Translations under genes and position numbers: made by a program
The notes under the pieces: generated by a model
What the model was told of the DNA's origin: nothing
The model's input: the letters and a program-made list of their open reading frames with translations, nothing else
The model's database searches: none
DNA from: Hydractinia symbiolongicarpus
Taxonomy: Eukaryota; Cnidaria; Hydrozoa; Anthoathecata; Hydractiniidae
DNA: 64,000 bases
Reading direction: 5' to 3'
Assembly (NCBI RefSeq): GCF_029227915.1
Contig: NC_079879.1
Coordinates: 22,768,501-22,832,500 of the forward strand
Shown here: in pieces, positions 50,901-59,965 of the stretch
Layout of the letters: every line of letters starts with the position of its first letter
How positions within the stretch are numbered: the first letter of the stretch is position 1

Positions 50901-53900
50901 TTATAGTAAATTTTTTACTGTTGTTGTAAAGATATTTCTATTATTTATAAGTATATCTGACAAAACAAGCTTCTATTTGAAGGGATGCGTGTTATAAATT
51001 GCCATACCTCAGTTTTGTTTAACACATATGGCAAAGAAGACTTTAAGAATTAGAACCAATAGTTATGAAAATTCTTTCTTCTTCATCAACTTAGTTCCTT
51101 ATATTAAAATATTATTTTCTGGTTCCATAAATGTTTTTATATCATGGATGATCTATACTAAGTTGCTTAAAAACTATATAAAAAATTTGTCCTTCCTGAC
51201 CTATAAAATTATATTTTATTTCTTTCCACACTGAGCTTCCACCTATAAAATTATATTTTATTTCTTTCCACACTGAGATTTTTTAATATTTCAAGATTTT
51301 TTTCTATCACAACATCTGAAATTATTACAATTTTGTTTTACGAATTTTAATCGAAAAACAGGTAACAAATTTTCCTTCTCTTTTATGACTGAATTAACCA
51401 GTGTGCTAATTATAAAAGAGTTTTCATCTTTAATAATTCACTACTTAATAGGTGATTGGCAATTAGTGCAGAACAAGGAATTGTCTATTAAAGAATAACT
51501 TCCTTACTTGTAAAATACATGACTAATTTTCTTGGAACAACTTGCACTATTATTTTAGATCACAATTCATAGAAAGCAAGCATCTGTCTGTGATTTTATA
51601 AACATGTGTATGTTACATGTTTCAGTATCAGTACATTTTTCACAAAAGCAACTATCAGGCTTTTATTTAAGAAATTCATATTTCAATTATTTTAATAATT
51701 CACAAAACTATATTTCTTTCTTTCAATTACTGTCAATAAAATGACTACTTATTGCTTAAACTTATTGCCTGCATCTTATTACGCAACAACTTAAAAACAA
51801 TGTTTTCTAATTCCAGTTTTAGTTTTCAATTTTTTAATGGCTGTTAAATCTCTGAACGTTTGAAAAGGAAAGTCAAAAATTTTGTGGAATTGATTATTAA
51901 AATTAAAACACTTTTAAAGCTTTGATATAAATATATTTTTTATGAATTTATATACTTGCTTTCTTATTGTTTTATGTCTTCAGGCGGTATAACATTAAAA
52001 TGGGCTTCTTTTTTTGTCGCTATTTCTACTATTGAGACTAGTGAAGCATGGAAGGATACCAGTCTAGTGCAGCAGCTCGTAAATTATTAGTTTTTGAGTG
52101 TTGATAACAGAGAACTATCCCATTGACCGGTATAAAAGGTATACAAAACCTATTATTTTCACAAATAATTCATTTTGAATTATTATTTTATGTTCAGTTG
52201 GTTTCACCAGTTTCACCAAGCTACAAACAGCTGTTTGTTATTTTTTTTGTGATCTGAAATTTTTAGAAGCTAGCTTTGTATTTGCTTACAAGAAGTTTCA
52301 ACAGGCTAAAATCCTATTAAAAAACAAAATAAATCAAAAATAGTTGTTTTCACGTTTCATTTAGTTTTCAAAAAAGTGGTGTTTACAAACTTGAACTTAT
52401 TTTTTTACTTTCATATTGTTTACGCATCATATTGTTTTCCTTACACCATATTCTACACATGTGCGAAGTTTAATGACATGAACATGACTAAACCTGGAAA
52501 AACTGATCTCTGATCTTTTTGCCTTTATAGTGTCAGTGACATCACTAAAATTTAATTTTTTGTATGAAATCAGTTTCTTTATATACTTTAAGGCCATTAT
52601 GTTATGACTTCAAAATTTTGGTGCTACACTAGACCAGACAAAGCCCAGTGTTAATAGGATTAAGCCATGCTAAAAATCACAGATTAAATAAGGCTGAAAA
52701 TGAGAACAAAATTACAAAATGACTAAAGCTAAAAAATTAATAAAATTTCCCTTTTTCTTAAAAAAAACAAAACAAATACAATATTTAAACAGGAAATATC
52801 TTTCACGATTACATTTCAACAAAATTAATTGCCGTTATTTTGCAAAAGTTCAATGGGTTGCAAAGATTTGTAATGTCTTACAGTAAAATATAATACGAAC
52901 AATTTCAGGCATAAAACATGTATATACAAATTAAAAATAAGAACACCTTGAAGAATAAAGCCAAATTTTTTGGTTGTGAAAAAGTGTATTACTGCAAACT
53001 ATCGTTCTATTAGCTTGCTAATCCTGCATCGGCATTTAAACATAAACTAAACAATACATACCTATTCTCATAAAACAGATTAAGTTTCTGTAAAATAAAT
53101 GATCCAGAAGAAGGGAACTCTATGCATCCTTCAACATTTGGTTCAGATGTACAGGATATGTGAAACAGTGCAGCTGTCTCAATGTGAGCTTTATGCTTAA
53201 CCAAGTTAAGGTCAATCATAAATACATGGCATGAGCTCAGTATAACATTTTTAGCTTTTAATGAATGTTGTGAATTTGAAGATGACAAAGCCGGAGACTG
53301 ATCAGAAAGCACTTTACGCGTCACTAATCCAAAATATTGACGATCCTCCGAACATATTCCACTAAAAACTAAAGTCCTTAAGGGGTATGTTACAATTTCT
53401 TTACCCATTGGGTTAGAAAGTTTTACACCAGATGCTGATATCGATAACAATATAAGGCTACGTGTTGACTTTGAACTCCTTTGTATCTTATAAACACAAC
53501 TATTCAGTGTATTTAAACTAGCAGTTGGCAAATTAGTAACTTTGGGCATTTCAACAGTACATTGGTAATAAACAATTGCATTGTACACTGAGTTAAAGCT
53601 AGAGCCTTCTGATTTTACCGGAGTTAAATTTGAACATAAAACAGTTTCACCTAATGAATTTTCTAAGTCTTTTATTCCAAATAAATTTGAGAGATTAAGT
53701 GCTTGAGTTGAACTATTATCCATTAAAGTCATGGAGCTTCTATTTAAAGATTCTTCACTTGTATGTATGGACTCGCATTCATTTGTTCTTTCCTGTAAAT
53801 CATAATCACTGCCCCTGATAACTCTTCTATGAGATAAATTATCAATTTGTCTTGGTTTTTGAACAGGCTTAGTCTCACTTGTAATATTAAATAAGTTTTG

Positions 53901-54317
53901 AAAAACATCAATTTCTTCATCTGATTTATTAAATTTCTTCGCAGCAGGAGGACTACCAAACATAAGGCTTGTACGACGAACACCTTTTACAACACGACTA
54001 ATGTTATCAAAAAGGCTGTTTTTGCGTGACGCGTTGCTGGAATTCAACTCATCGATTTCATTGAAAAAAGTCTTGACTTTAAATTCAAAATATTGTGATT
54101 TATAATGCAAAATAGTTTGTATGACTTCCTCGTGTTTTAAATCTGAAACATCAACTGAATTTACTTCCAGTATTTCATCTCCAGTCTTTAAGCCTGCTTT
54201 ATCAGCTGGACCATTTTGGTTTACTGAGCTCACAATACATGGACCTTGGCTTGACAAAATAAATCCAAGCCCATGCTGTCCTCGCTGAATTGTCATTTTT
54301 CGTACAACAGAATTCAT
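22184..54317 (-). CDS. RGS12: RGS12 homologue: PDZ-PTB-RGS-RBD-RBD-GoLoco G-protein signalling scaffold
   Basis: Twenty coding exons were traced by splice sites and codon phase: 54317-53062, 50780-50526, 47883-47851, 46431-46375, 45664-45623, 45158-44942, 27465-27282 (or starting at the ATG 27,525), 27109-26955, 26875-26789, 26507-26361, 25948-25814, 25369-25297, 25211-25173, 24914-24820, 24732-24550, 24466-24393, 24302-24179, 24110-24020, 23931-23665 and 23424-22184. The sum is 4,755 nt, 1,584 aa if the exon 6-7 junction is right. Domain order is that of RGS12: PDZ, PTB, RGS, tandem Ras-binding domains, GoLoco. In known members the RGS box accelerates GTP hydrolysis by Gi-class alpha subunits, GoLoco holds Galpha-GDP, and the RBDs bind Ras/Raf. 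The start is ATG 54,317; the open frame runs upstream only through a TTG. The weak point is the 17-kb intron between 44,942 and 27,465. Confidence 0.9.
24020..24732 (-). CDS. RGS12: RGS12 exons 15-18: tandem Ras-binding domains
   Basis: Exons 24732-24550, 24466-24393, 24302-24179 and 24110-24020. The first RBD begins [18 protein letters not shown], continues through [17 protein letters not shown], and closes with [15 protein letters not shown]. The second begins [19 protein letters not shown], continues with [14 protein letters not shown], and closes with [11 protein letters not shown]. The exon at 24,466 must start at ATCGCTCATC (acceptor GCATTTAG), because the AG 16 bases further on leads to a stop. 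The 'LPDG' start and the paired ubiquitin-like folds are as in RGS12/RGS14, where RBD1 binds activated Ras family members. Confidence 0.9.
24820..25369 (-). CDS. RGS12: RGS12 exons 12-14: linker between RGS and RBD
   Basis: Exons 25369-25297 (73 nt), 25211-25173 (39 nt) and 24914-24820 (95 nt), phases 0/1, 1/1 and 1/0. They encode a Lys/Arg-rich then Ser-rich linker ([40 protein letters not shown]). The 39-nt exon is frame-neutral and could be a cassette. No domain is present, but the 'RRKDRSSSLG' string looks like a basophilic kinase or 14-3-3-type site (inference). Confidence 0.8.
25814..27109 (-). CDS. RGS12: RGS12 exons 8-11: RGS domain
   Basis: Exons 27109-26955, 26875-26789, 26507-26361 and 25948-25814, the last three all in phase 0. 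They encode a complete RGS box: [29 protein letters not shown], the central [19 protein letters not shown], and [20 protein letters not shown]. The conserved Glu-Asn of the 'FSEENVLFW' loop, which contacts the Galpha switch regions in known RGS proteins, is present. So are the later Asn and the 'DSYNRFLKS' helix, so GAP activity toward Gi-class alpha subunits is expected. The intron positions fall between helices. An antisense frame at 26,661-26,912 is a shadow. Confidence 0.93.
27282..27525 (-). CDS. RGS12: RGS12 exon 7: acidic pre-RGS exon, possible alternative first exon
   Basis: The open frame ends at donor ACAG|GTTAAT (27,282), phase 1. It encodes an amphipathic/acidic segment ([20 protein letters not shown]) just before the RGS box. 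Upstream linkage is ambiguous. The preceding exon ends in phase 0, which fits an acceptor CTCTTTTGACAGAG ending at 27,466, so that the exon starts at 27,465. The frame is also open through an ATG at 27,525 ([16 protein letters not shown]), with another good AG at phase 2 just before it. One reading is dual use: internal exon of the long form and first exon of a 984-aa short form lacking PDZ and PTB. Confidence 0.65.
33385..33424. repeat. (GAAT)n microsatellite
   Basis: About ten tandem GAAT units with minor variants (GAAC, GAGT) toward the right end. Confidence 0.9.
37983..38136 (+). repeat. Short hairpin-headed dispersed repeat
   Basis: Starts with GATATACTAGTCGTTAGCC and a CCCGTG...CACGGG hairpin at 38,000-38,019, then TTCGCCCGCCC. 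It ends with a GACAGA-rich stretch and cgggcattataatatagac at about 38,132. A second, longer member begins immediately afterwards with the same head, so this looks like a deleted or solo copy next to a fuller one. Confidence 0.65.
38137..40040 (+). repeat. Long hairpin-headed dispersed repeat, about 1.9 kb
   Basis: The head has the stem CCCGTGGA-AAAA-TCCACGGG (38,144-38,163) followed by ATCGCCCGTCC. The tail, near 39,995-40,040, has gacttacagacagatggacg and tataatatagat, matching the tail of the short copy. Minus-strand frames inside (38,075-38,398; 38,914-39,171) have no recognised domain. No transposase or RT was recognised, so the class is open. Confidence 0.55.
40182..40216 (+). repeat. 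C-rich homopurine/homopyrimidine tract
   Basis: A run of mostly C with a few T and G (including about 14 consecutive C), unusual in this AT-rich context. It could form i-motif or G-quadruplex structure and is a likely sequencing-error site. Confidence 0.85.
40521..40570 (+). repeat. 17-bp tandem repeat, three units
   Basis: ctagatacaaacaaaga starts at 40,521, 40,538 and 40,555 with one substitution in the middle unit. Confidence 0.85.
40650..40919 (-). CDS. Possible alternative first exon within the RGS12 intron
   Basis: An ATG at 40,919 opens 90 codons that end at a good donor, TACAAG|GTAGGT (40,650), in phase 0, the same phase as the exon ending at 44,942. It would therefore splice to the same downstream acceptor. 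The peptide (ending [20 protein letters not shown]) has no recognised domain, and the frame continues past the donor for only 16 codons. Later in-frame ATGs (for example before RKANLRR) could be the start. Chance occurrence is quite possible in a 17-kb AT-rich stretch. Confidence 0.2.
43319..43347. repeat. (AAAT)n microsatellite
   Basis: Seven consecutive AAAT units. Confidence 0.9.
44942..47883 (-). CDS. RGS12: RGS12 exons 3-6: basic linker with three micro-exons
   Basis: Exons 47883-47851 (33 nt), 46431-46375 (57 nt), 45664-45623 (42 nt) and 45158-44942 (217 nt). The first three enter and leave in phase 2. The fourth leaves in phase 0 at AAAAAG|GTTTGT. They encode an Arg/Ser/Lys-rich segment ([35 protein letters not shown]) with many potential basophilic-kinase sites. 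It corresponds in position to the basic serine-rich stretch ahead of the RGS box in vertebrate RGS12. The 33-nt exon depends on choosing the second of two adjacent AGs at its acceptor; the first breaks the frame. Confidence 0.75.
47200..47400 (+). repeat. Diverged relative of the 120-bp minisatellite
   Basis: TTTTAGATGAAAGTTGGTAC, AAAAAATGTACGCTGAATAT and TAGGCCAAAATTGATCTAAA follow the same order as the units at 18.2-18.7 kb. It lies in the RGS12 intron upstream of exon 4. Confidence 0.55.
47884..50525 (-). other. RGS12 intron, no additional gene seen
   Basis: AT-rich. Plus-strand frames at 48,598-48,831 and 49,542-49,730 lack domains. Confidence 0.55.
50526..50780 (-). CDS. RGS12: RGS12 exon 2: Ser/Thr-rich linker
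   Basis: 255 nt, in and out in phase 2. The acceptor is ATTATTTTCAG, the donor GTAAAG. It encodes a Ser/Thr-rich, low-complexity linker with an acidic stretch ([13 protein letters not shown]) and no recognisable domain. Its length is a multiple of three, so skipping it keeps the frame. Confidence 0.8.
50781..53061 (-). other. RGS12 intron 1, no additional gene seen
   Basis: AT-rich. It contains a 37-bp tandem duplication at 51,199-51,277. No exon was recognised. Confidence 0.55.
51199..51277 (+). repeat. 37-bp direct duplication, 42-bp period
   Basis: The block starting acctataaaattatatttt is repeated exactly at 51,199-51,235 and 51,241-51,277, separated by 5 bp. This is a recent local duplication. 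Confidence 0.95.
53062..54317 (-). CDS. RGS12: RGS12 exon 1: PDZ and PTB domains
   Basis: A large first coding exon, 418 codons plus 2 bases, donor GTATGT after AG. Residues of about 5-90 form a PDZ domain with the carboxylate-binding loop GLGF and the helix segment [10 protein letters not shown] serine-rich linker with basic patches follows. The PTB domain then fills roughly residues 255-415: [15 protein letters not shown], the strand [47 protein letters not shown], and the closing helix around [19 protein letters not shown]. The order and the paired '[11 protein letters not shown]' and 'CHVFMID' motifs match vertebrate RGS12. In that protein the PDZ binds C-terminal [A/S]-T-x-[L/V] peptides, and the PTB binds tyrosine-phosphorylated partners. 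Confidence 0.92.
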
Positions 54318-54689
54318 AATTACCAATTTAACAGGCCTTAGCTACATTTACTTAGCAAGTACCTAATCCAATATCAAAATTTGTTAACAAAAAATCTTAT
54401 TTATACCCTCAGACTACAAAATAAATACGACTATGCCCTAGAAAATATATTACTGCTATCATTTCACTGTCAGTTTTTGCTTTATCTAACATTTAACAAA
54501 AAAATGTTTGTTTTTAATGTACATTGTTTTTAAATAAGTTGCTTCTGCAAACATAAACAGCACGACTCCAATTTCCAAACAAGAAAATGCATAGCTACGG
54601 TATGCAAGTTTTGACGAGTCAAAACAAAAAGTTCACAGACATTGGAGCCAAAACAAATACAACAACTGAGTACTTCGCAGAACGATAAA

Positions 54690-54890
54690 TATGGAGTCAT
54701 GTACTGGACAAAAGTCACGCTATAGAGTGTCGTGTTGCGTAGTAGAGTGTCGAGGTGCAATATAGATCCCAAGGTCGCGAGGCGTAGTATAGGTGGACGC
54801 GAGGCGAAATAGAGAGTCGCGAGGCGTAATAGTGAGACGCGTATGTAATAATAGAGAGATGCGAGGCGTAATAGAAGGACGCGATGCGTA
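54690..54890. repeat. Left terminal inverted repeat
   Basis: Reverse complement of about 57,585-57,785. Its inner part contains degenerate copies of the 20-bp unit (antisense form agacgcgaggcgtaatagag), fewer and more mutated than at the right end. The apparent frames here (54,530-55,016) are translations of the repeat. Confidence 0.85.
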
Positions 54891-55877
54891 ACAGAAGGAC
54901 GCGTTGCGTGATGGAAAGACGCGCAAACAAGGGCGACGCGGCGTGTAGGAAGAGGGGACGCGTACTTTCGCGCCATTTGCCTTGGTTACCCGTGAATAAA
55001 TTTCGAATTTTTTCAATTGACTGGCAAATTAATCAAGACAAAACACGAAAGAAAAAGTAAGTTTTTGTAGCAGCTGGGCTGACCGTTCTCTCTGATTTTT
55101 TCTCTCCTGTTTTTTTAATTTCTGCTGTATTATAGTTATATTCTGATAAATTGTGAGAAGTTGCTAATTCATAAGTATGTGTAGTAGTGAAGGGAAGCAA
55201 TGTAGGGCAACGACGACATTTGTCAACACAGGTATAGCTGGCACCCCCCCCCCCTCCTCATATATATTTTCTCATTAAAATTTGTAATGGGCTAGCTATA
55301 CTATTGCTATAAATAATGGATTATATTATTTGCCCTAGCAACTTTTACTTCCTTTTTTCCTTCCTTCCTATACACCACCAATCAACCCCCCTCCCCCTGC
55401 AACGAGGAGGGTGCCGATAAGCCGAAAAATGTTATTACACTGCTTGCATGCTATTCTGTTATAAGCAATGTGCTGTTTTTGTATTAATATTGTGTTTTGT
55501 ATCACCATGTGATTACAATGTTTTGATAGGTAAACAGGGCAGCTTATAAAACAGAACGTAGGACTACGACTGGTAGTTAAATGGAACTGTGCGGTGCATA
55601 TGCATGTGTACAACAACACTGTCAACAGGTGTATTGTAATGATGGCAAATTTCTCAAGTTTTGGTTTTCTTCAAGTGACACTGCACCCATTTTCAAGAAT
55701 TTTAAATAATGCAGCAAATATGTACAATGTTCTTATTCGATTTTCCTTTAAGGATATTCTTAAGACATTTTTAAATTTTTGTCTTACTATCGTGAATATT
55801 TATCGGCATGGTTGTAATTTTCAAAACTTTCAAGCTAAATTGTATGTGATGTTTTAGGAATTAAAAATTGATTCAGC

Positions 55878-56930
55878 ATGCAGAAAGTGAAAGACGCTAT
55901 AGACAGACTGAATAATGCATTGGATGGTCTGTCATCATCAACAACAAGTACTCAAAATAATCCAAATCAGAACATCTTCCAGAGTCCAAACTCACATCCA
56001 AGTCCAAACTTACATCCAAGTCCACAACATCAGAGAATTCTACAAGATTTCAAGTAGGTTGATATTTTTAAGAGTTGTGAATTTCTGCTCCCAGCATGAT
56101 CATTGCCTCCTTTGTATCTTTTCGATAAGTTTCAATAATCATCTCTCCAGGAGTACTGCTCACAGGCATTATGCTGATTGTGACTATTGAATTTTTTCGT
56201 GCCTTTGTACCTTTTTATAACATTTTTCATTTTTTTGATTTTGTTCAACTTTAATTTTTTTCTGTATACACTGAGTAGAAAGATTATTATGTTTGAGACA
56301 GATTTTTATTTTAATTCTTGTTCTGTTTCAGTAAGCAATTTCCAGCGTTGAATGCTGGTGGTAGCCGATATCGCCCACAAGCAAAGAAACCACGTCTCTC
56401 TAATAACTTCATTAAGGACACATGGACCCATAAATTCTGTGCACTGAGCTACAAAGATACATCAGTTTCACCTAATACACGTGAATTAATGGAGCTAAAC
56501 CAAGTTGGTCTCGGAATTGAAAAAGTTGTTTTTCCTTCCAAAACTGGAACACATGCTATGCTTCTGGAAGAGTTAACAAAAGCTTATCCAAAATTATCAT
56601 CACAGAGTGGTGGCATTGAACTTCTGAGGGCTGAGAGTGGTGGAATAAACCGACCATTGGTGTTGATACCACCAAGAAAAGATGGTTATTCTATCAGCTA
56701 TTTAAAAAATTTAGACCGTCTAAAAAAGACCGTCAGAAGATGATATTGTCGATGACTGCGATTCATATGGTATAGATTGGAGTGTACCGAGTCATTATAT
56801 CGAAACCCGTGACGATGCTATTGTGGTTCCCGAGATAAATCATCCATTTCAAAGTAATGACTTATACCTGGAATTTTGTAGATCTAACGATCCAATGGCA
56901 AATTGCGATAACTTCGGTATCGAAGTGTTT
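55878..56930 (+). pseudogene. Broken HECT-type ubiquitin-ligase-like gene fragment inside the TIR element
   Basis: Exon 1, 55878-56053, starts MQKVKDAIDRLNNALDGLSS and ends QRILQDF. The donor is GTAGGT. The acceptor TTCTGTTTCAG precedes exon 2 at 56332-56743. The split codon keeps the frame, giving 195 aa. Exon 2 contains a Lys/Arg-rich segment, a DTWTHKFCALS segment, KVVFPSKTGTHAMLLEEL and the closing RKDGYSISYLKNL. This arrangement resembles the N-terminal region of uncharacterised G2E3/HECT-domain proteins that are amplified in cnidarians and fish (recognition from memory). Near 56,725 the frame breaks. A coherent acidic frame continues to about 56,930 (DDIVDDCDSYGIDWSVPSHY) and then stops. 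The catalytic HECT domain is absent. Confidence 0.55.
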
Positions 56931-57480
56931 CTTCGAACTGTTCAGGTCGTAGAAAGTACATTGTTATGAACACCACTATTAGTTCACTCACAGAACTTTT
57001 GATTGAATTGCTTAACTTGACATTAGTTACATTAGATACATTACAAAGAAGAAATTCAAACATTTTGTTCACTATATACGTACTAGATATTATGCTTAGG
57101 TAAAATAAAGCTCCTTCAGTTCTTCTAACCACGCGAAAAAATAGCCACAGCAGTAGTCATTTAATAAGTTCTTCCCGTGCCTAATTATAGAGCGCGCTCT
57201 TTTTTGTTTCCCCGTCCCAACGTCGAAAAGTTGTATTATGCCCTGATCGAGGTTGTTATTCTGCTTATCATAACTCCCCTCTAATAGGCATATAATATAC
57301 ACGAGAGGTTATGATGAACTAGTAGCCCTTGTACACCAAGTATGGAATCTTTTTTTTTCATTTTTTCCTTTTAAAGTATTCATGACAAGAAAAAAGTGAA
57401 GATGTATGTAAGCGTAGTTCTTTCTCTGACACGGATCCTCCCATCACACATCTTATTACGCTCCGACTTTACACGTATTT

Positions 57481-57700
57481 CTATTACGCCTCGCGTCCTT
57501 CTATTACGCCTCGCGTCTCTCTATTACGCCTCGCGTCTCTCTATTACGCCTCGCGTCCTTCTATTACGCCTCGCGTCTCTCTATTACGCCTTGCGTCTCT
57601 CTATTACGCCTCGCGTCCTTCTATTACGCCTCGCGTCTCTCTATTATTACATACGCGTCTCACTATTACGCCTCGCGTCCACCTATACTACGCCTCGCGA
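57481..57700 (+). repeat. 20-bp CpG-rich minisatellite in a 60-bp higher-order pattern
   Basis: Eight contiguous 20-bp units from 57,481 to 57,640, each CTATTACGCCTCGCGT followed by CCTT or CTCT. The order is CCTT, CTCT, CTCT, CCTT, CTCT, CTCT, CCTT, CTCT, so the real repeat is 60 bp. Variant units (ATTATTACATACGCGTCTCA and others) continue to about 57,700 and are shared with the left end. Confidence 0.95.
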
Positions 57701-57785
57701 CCTTGGGATCTATATTGAACCTCGACACTCTACTACGCAACACGACACTCTATAGCGTGACTTTTGTCCAGTACATGACTCCATA
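57585..57785. repeat. Right terminal inverted repeat
   Basis: Matches the left terminus at 54,690-54,890 in reverse orientation. The outermost 70 bp appear identical by eye. Confidence 0.85.
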
Positions 57786-59139
57786 GATAAAGGTCGATAT
57801 GTTAGCCCAACAATCGATTGTTCCGTAATTAATGCTAAAAGCCATGTGTTAAGGGGGAGGGGAATAGGGCGTAGGGGAAGTGTCCTTCGGGCAAAGACTG
57901 TTCAATGAGTTGTGGTCAGACGCGTCATGTTTATTTACTGTTTTTAAGTGGTGTTAAGACTGTTATAAAAAAAAAACCTGGGTAGAATTGCTAGCGTGGA
58001 CACGTGTCTTTTTACAGGTTAAGAAAGAAATTGTCGGTCTTTTCAAAGTATTTACTAAATAAAATTGTCGAAAAACAGACGGTAGTGAGAGCTTAACGAC
58101 ACCAAAAACTGGAAGTTACTTGTATTGCTCTTCACTTGTACCTATGGCCACTAATTCATTTGTTATATTTGCCTAAAAAAATTGTCCTTTTGGGAAATGA
58201 GAGGCCTAGGACGGAACATTTTTTTAGCGCTTTGATTTCTAATGCAAAACGTGAACCAAATGGCACGTCACCTTACTGATTGCACAAAAAATTCTTAATG
58301 CGATTGGATATTTTTTTTTAAAAAAAATGCGTAACTTATTCTTGCCATCTGTTCTAAAAACTGTCATTTTACTATTGAAAACAGGGTTCTAGGTAAGTCA
58401 AAATTCTAGCGATTTTACTGAAATCGGGTTTTTGAAATGTATTTAATTTTCTTCACCTAAAAATTTTGTCCAAACCTGAAATTGCGCATGCTTTCATAAG
58501 CAGAAGGAGCCTCAGATTTTACCAAAGAATAAGAACAAAATGAAACAGTTTCAGGCGCAAATTATTGTTAACTAAGAACAATCCAAATTTGAATTTTGCC
58601 ATAAAAAAAACAACAATCCAGGATGGAAATTCTCTTCCAATACTAAAGTTAACCAATGCGGTATATAGATTGTGATCACAACGCGCCTTTTGTTGATTAA
58701 GATAACAATCAGAAGTCTATTTTTAGTTTCATAAAATACGTAAAGAAATATATACAATCTTTTTTTACAAAATGAAGTGTGGAATAATACCAAATACACT
58801 TAAACAATACTATGCATGAATTGTAAACACATTCAACGTTGCACGACCAAAACTCGAAGAAATAGTCACTCCAACTCTATTATAGGCTTACAAATTCTCT
58901 CTATTTCAACCATTTTTTAAAATTTGAACGCGCAAAGTTTTTAACTGCATTTGTCATTTGCGAAATTGCAGAGGAAATATGTTATTGTGTCTTCAAAAAA
59001 CAAAAAAATACTCAACAAAGTTTTACGAAAATCGAAGAGAAAAGAAAACAACGAAACATTATTAGGGACAAGTAGGGACAACAGTTAAAACATCCGAAAC
59101 ATCATAAAAAAACAACTAACAGAATTTCATGTTTTACTG
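57786..59139. other. Intergenic between the TIR element and the Scm homologue
   Basis: AT-rich with no coding signal that I can support. The minus-strand frame at 58,572-58,799 has no domain. It should include the 3'-UTR of the Scm homologue (stop at 59,140), although I found no clear AATAAA on the minus strand nearby. Confidence 0.5.
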
Positions 59140-59965
59140 TCATGAATACTTCTCTTGCGCAGTTCTTAACTCCGCAATTAAATCTAATAGTTTAACAGCT
59201 GGACCAAGCTTGAATCCCATGTGAGTAAGAATTAAGTCGCGTTGCAACAACAGTAATGCTTTGCCATCTATTTCCTAAAAGAAAATAAAGTTATCAAAAT
59301 AAACTTAAACGCGTTTGGAGCATTGGGGTATATATATATATATATTTATGATTGGGTTCTGATAATTTGAAGGAATAACCATTGCAAGAAAAAAAATTGA
59401 TAACAGCTGCGAAATAATCTTTCTCTAATTTAAAGTTCTGTAAAATGCACAGGCCCGTGTAAAAAGTTGAAATTTAATAATTTTTGTAAGAATAGGATTC
59501 CGCCAATAAATTTTTGTTTTTTTGGATTTCGAATTTTTCGCGGTCTTAGCCTTTTGATGCGTCGCAGAAACAAACTTTCGCAAATGCGTAACAAAGCTCG
59601 CTAATTCGCGGATGGATGTGATGTCGATGATAAAGTAAACAACGATTTACAGGTCACAACACGACTCGAATGACAACCTGAACAGGTTTACTAGCATCAT
59701 TCTCTTTGTTTTTTTTATCTACGTTGCTATTATCACGGATTGTATTTCTTATCCGTGCGAAAGGTGTGGCTAAAGACAGATGAATTTATCACCATAGCAA
59801 CACCTTGGTAACAAATCACGTGTCACTTTGAGAAAGCATGTTGAAAAAAACTCACGTTTTCTTTAAACTTCTCGATGTAATCTTTTAGGTCTGTTTGTTG
59901 AAGGAAAGCAGTGACGTCATCGATGCTCCACGTTTTTGGCGCGGATGAGATTTCAACTCCACCAG
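59140..59965 (-). CDS. Scm: Scm exons: C-terminal SAM domain
   Basis: Exon 59965-59856 encodes PKTWSIDDVTAFLQQTDLKD and YIEKFKEN. Exon 59274-59140 continues EIDGKALLLLQRDLILTHMG, FKLGPAVKLLDLIAELR, and a short end before TGA. All five SAM helices are present, including the 'EIDGKALLLL' mid-loop/end-helix surface that polymerises in Polycomb-group SAM domains. The domain ends the protein, as in Scm. Confidence 0.92.

Larger units (their letters stand above)
54690..57785. mobile_element. 3.1-kb element with long terminal inverted repeats
   Basis: The left end reads TATGGAGTCATGTACTGGAC and the right end is its exact reverse complement (ending at 57,785). Matching continues inward for roughly 190-200 bp on each side, through GTCACGCTATAGAGTGTCG and into a CpG-rich minisatellite. 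The inner sequences are unrelated. TA at each terminus may be part of a target-site duplication. No transposase is recognisable. The interior instead carries a broken host-like gene fragment, as in gene-capturing, Pack-type elements. It sits 373 bp upstream of the RGS12 start codon, within its likely promoter or 5'-UTR region. Confidence 0.8.

Noticed and set aside
57396-57755. 119-aa frame with repeated ITPRVLLLRLASLYY-like units
   Set aside because: It is a translation of the 20/60-bp minisatellite in the terminal inverted repeat. The mirror frames at 54,530-55,016 are the same artefact.
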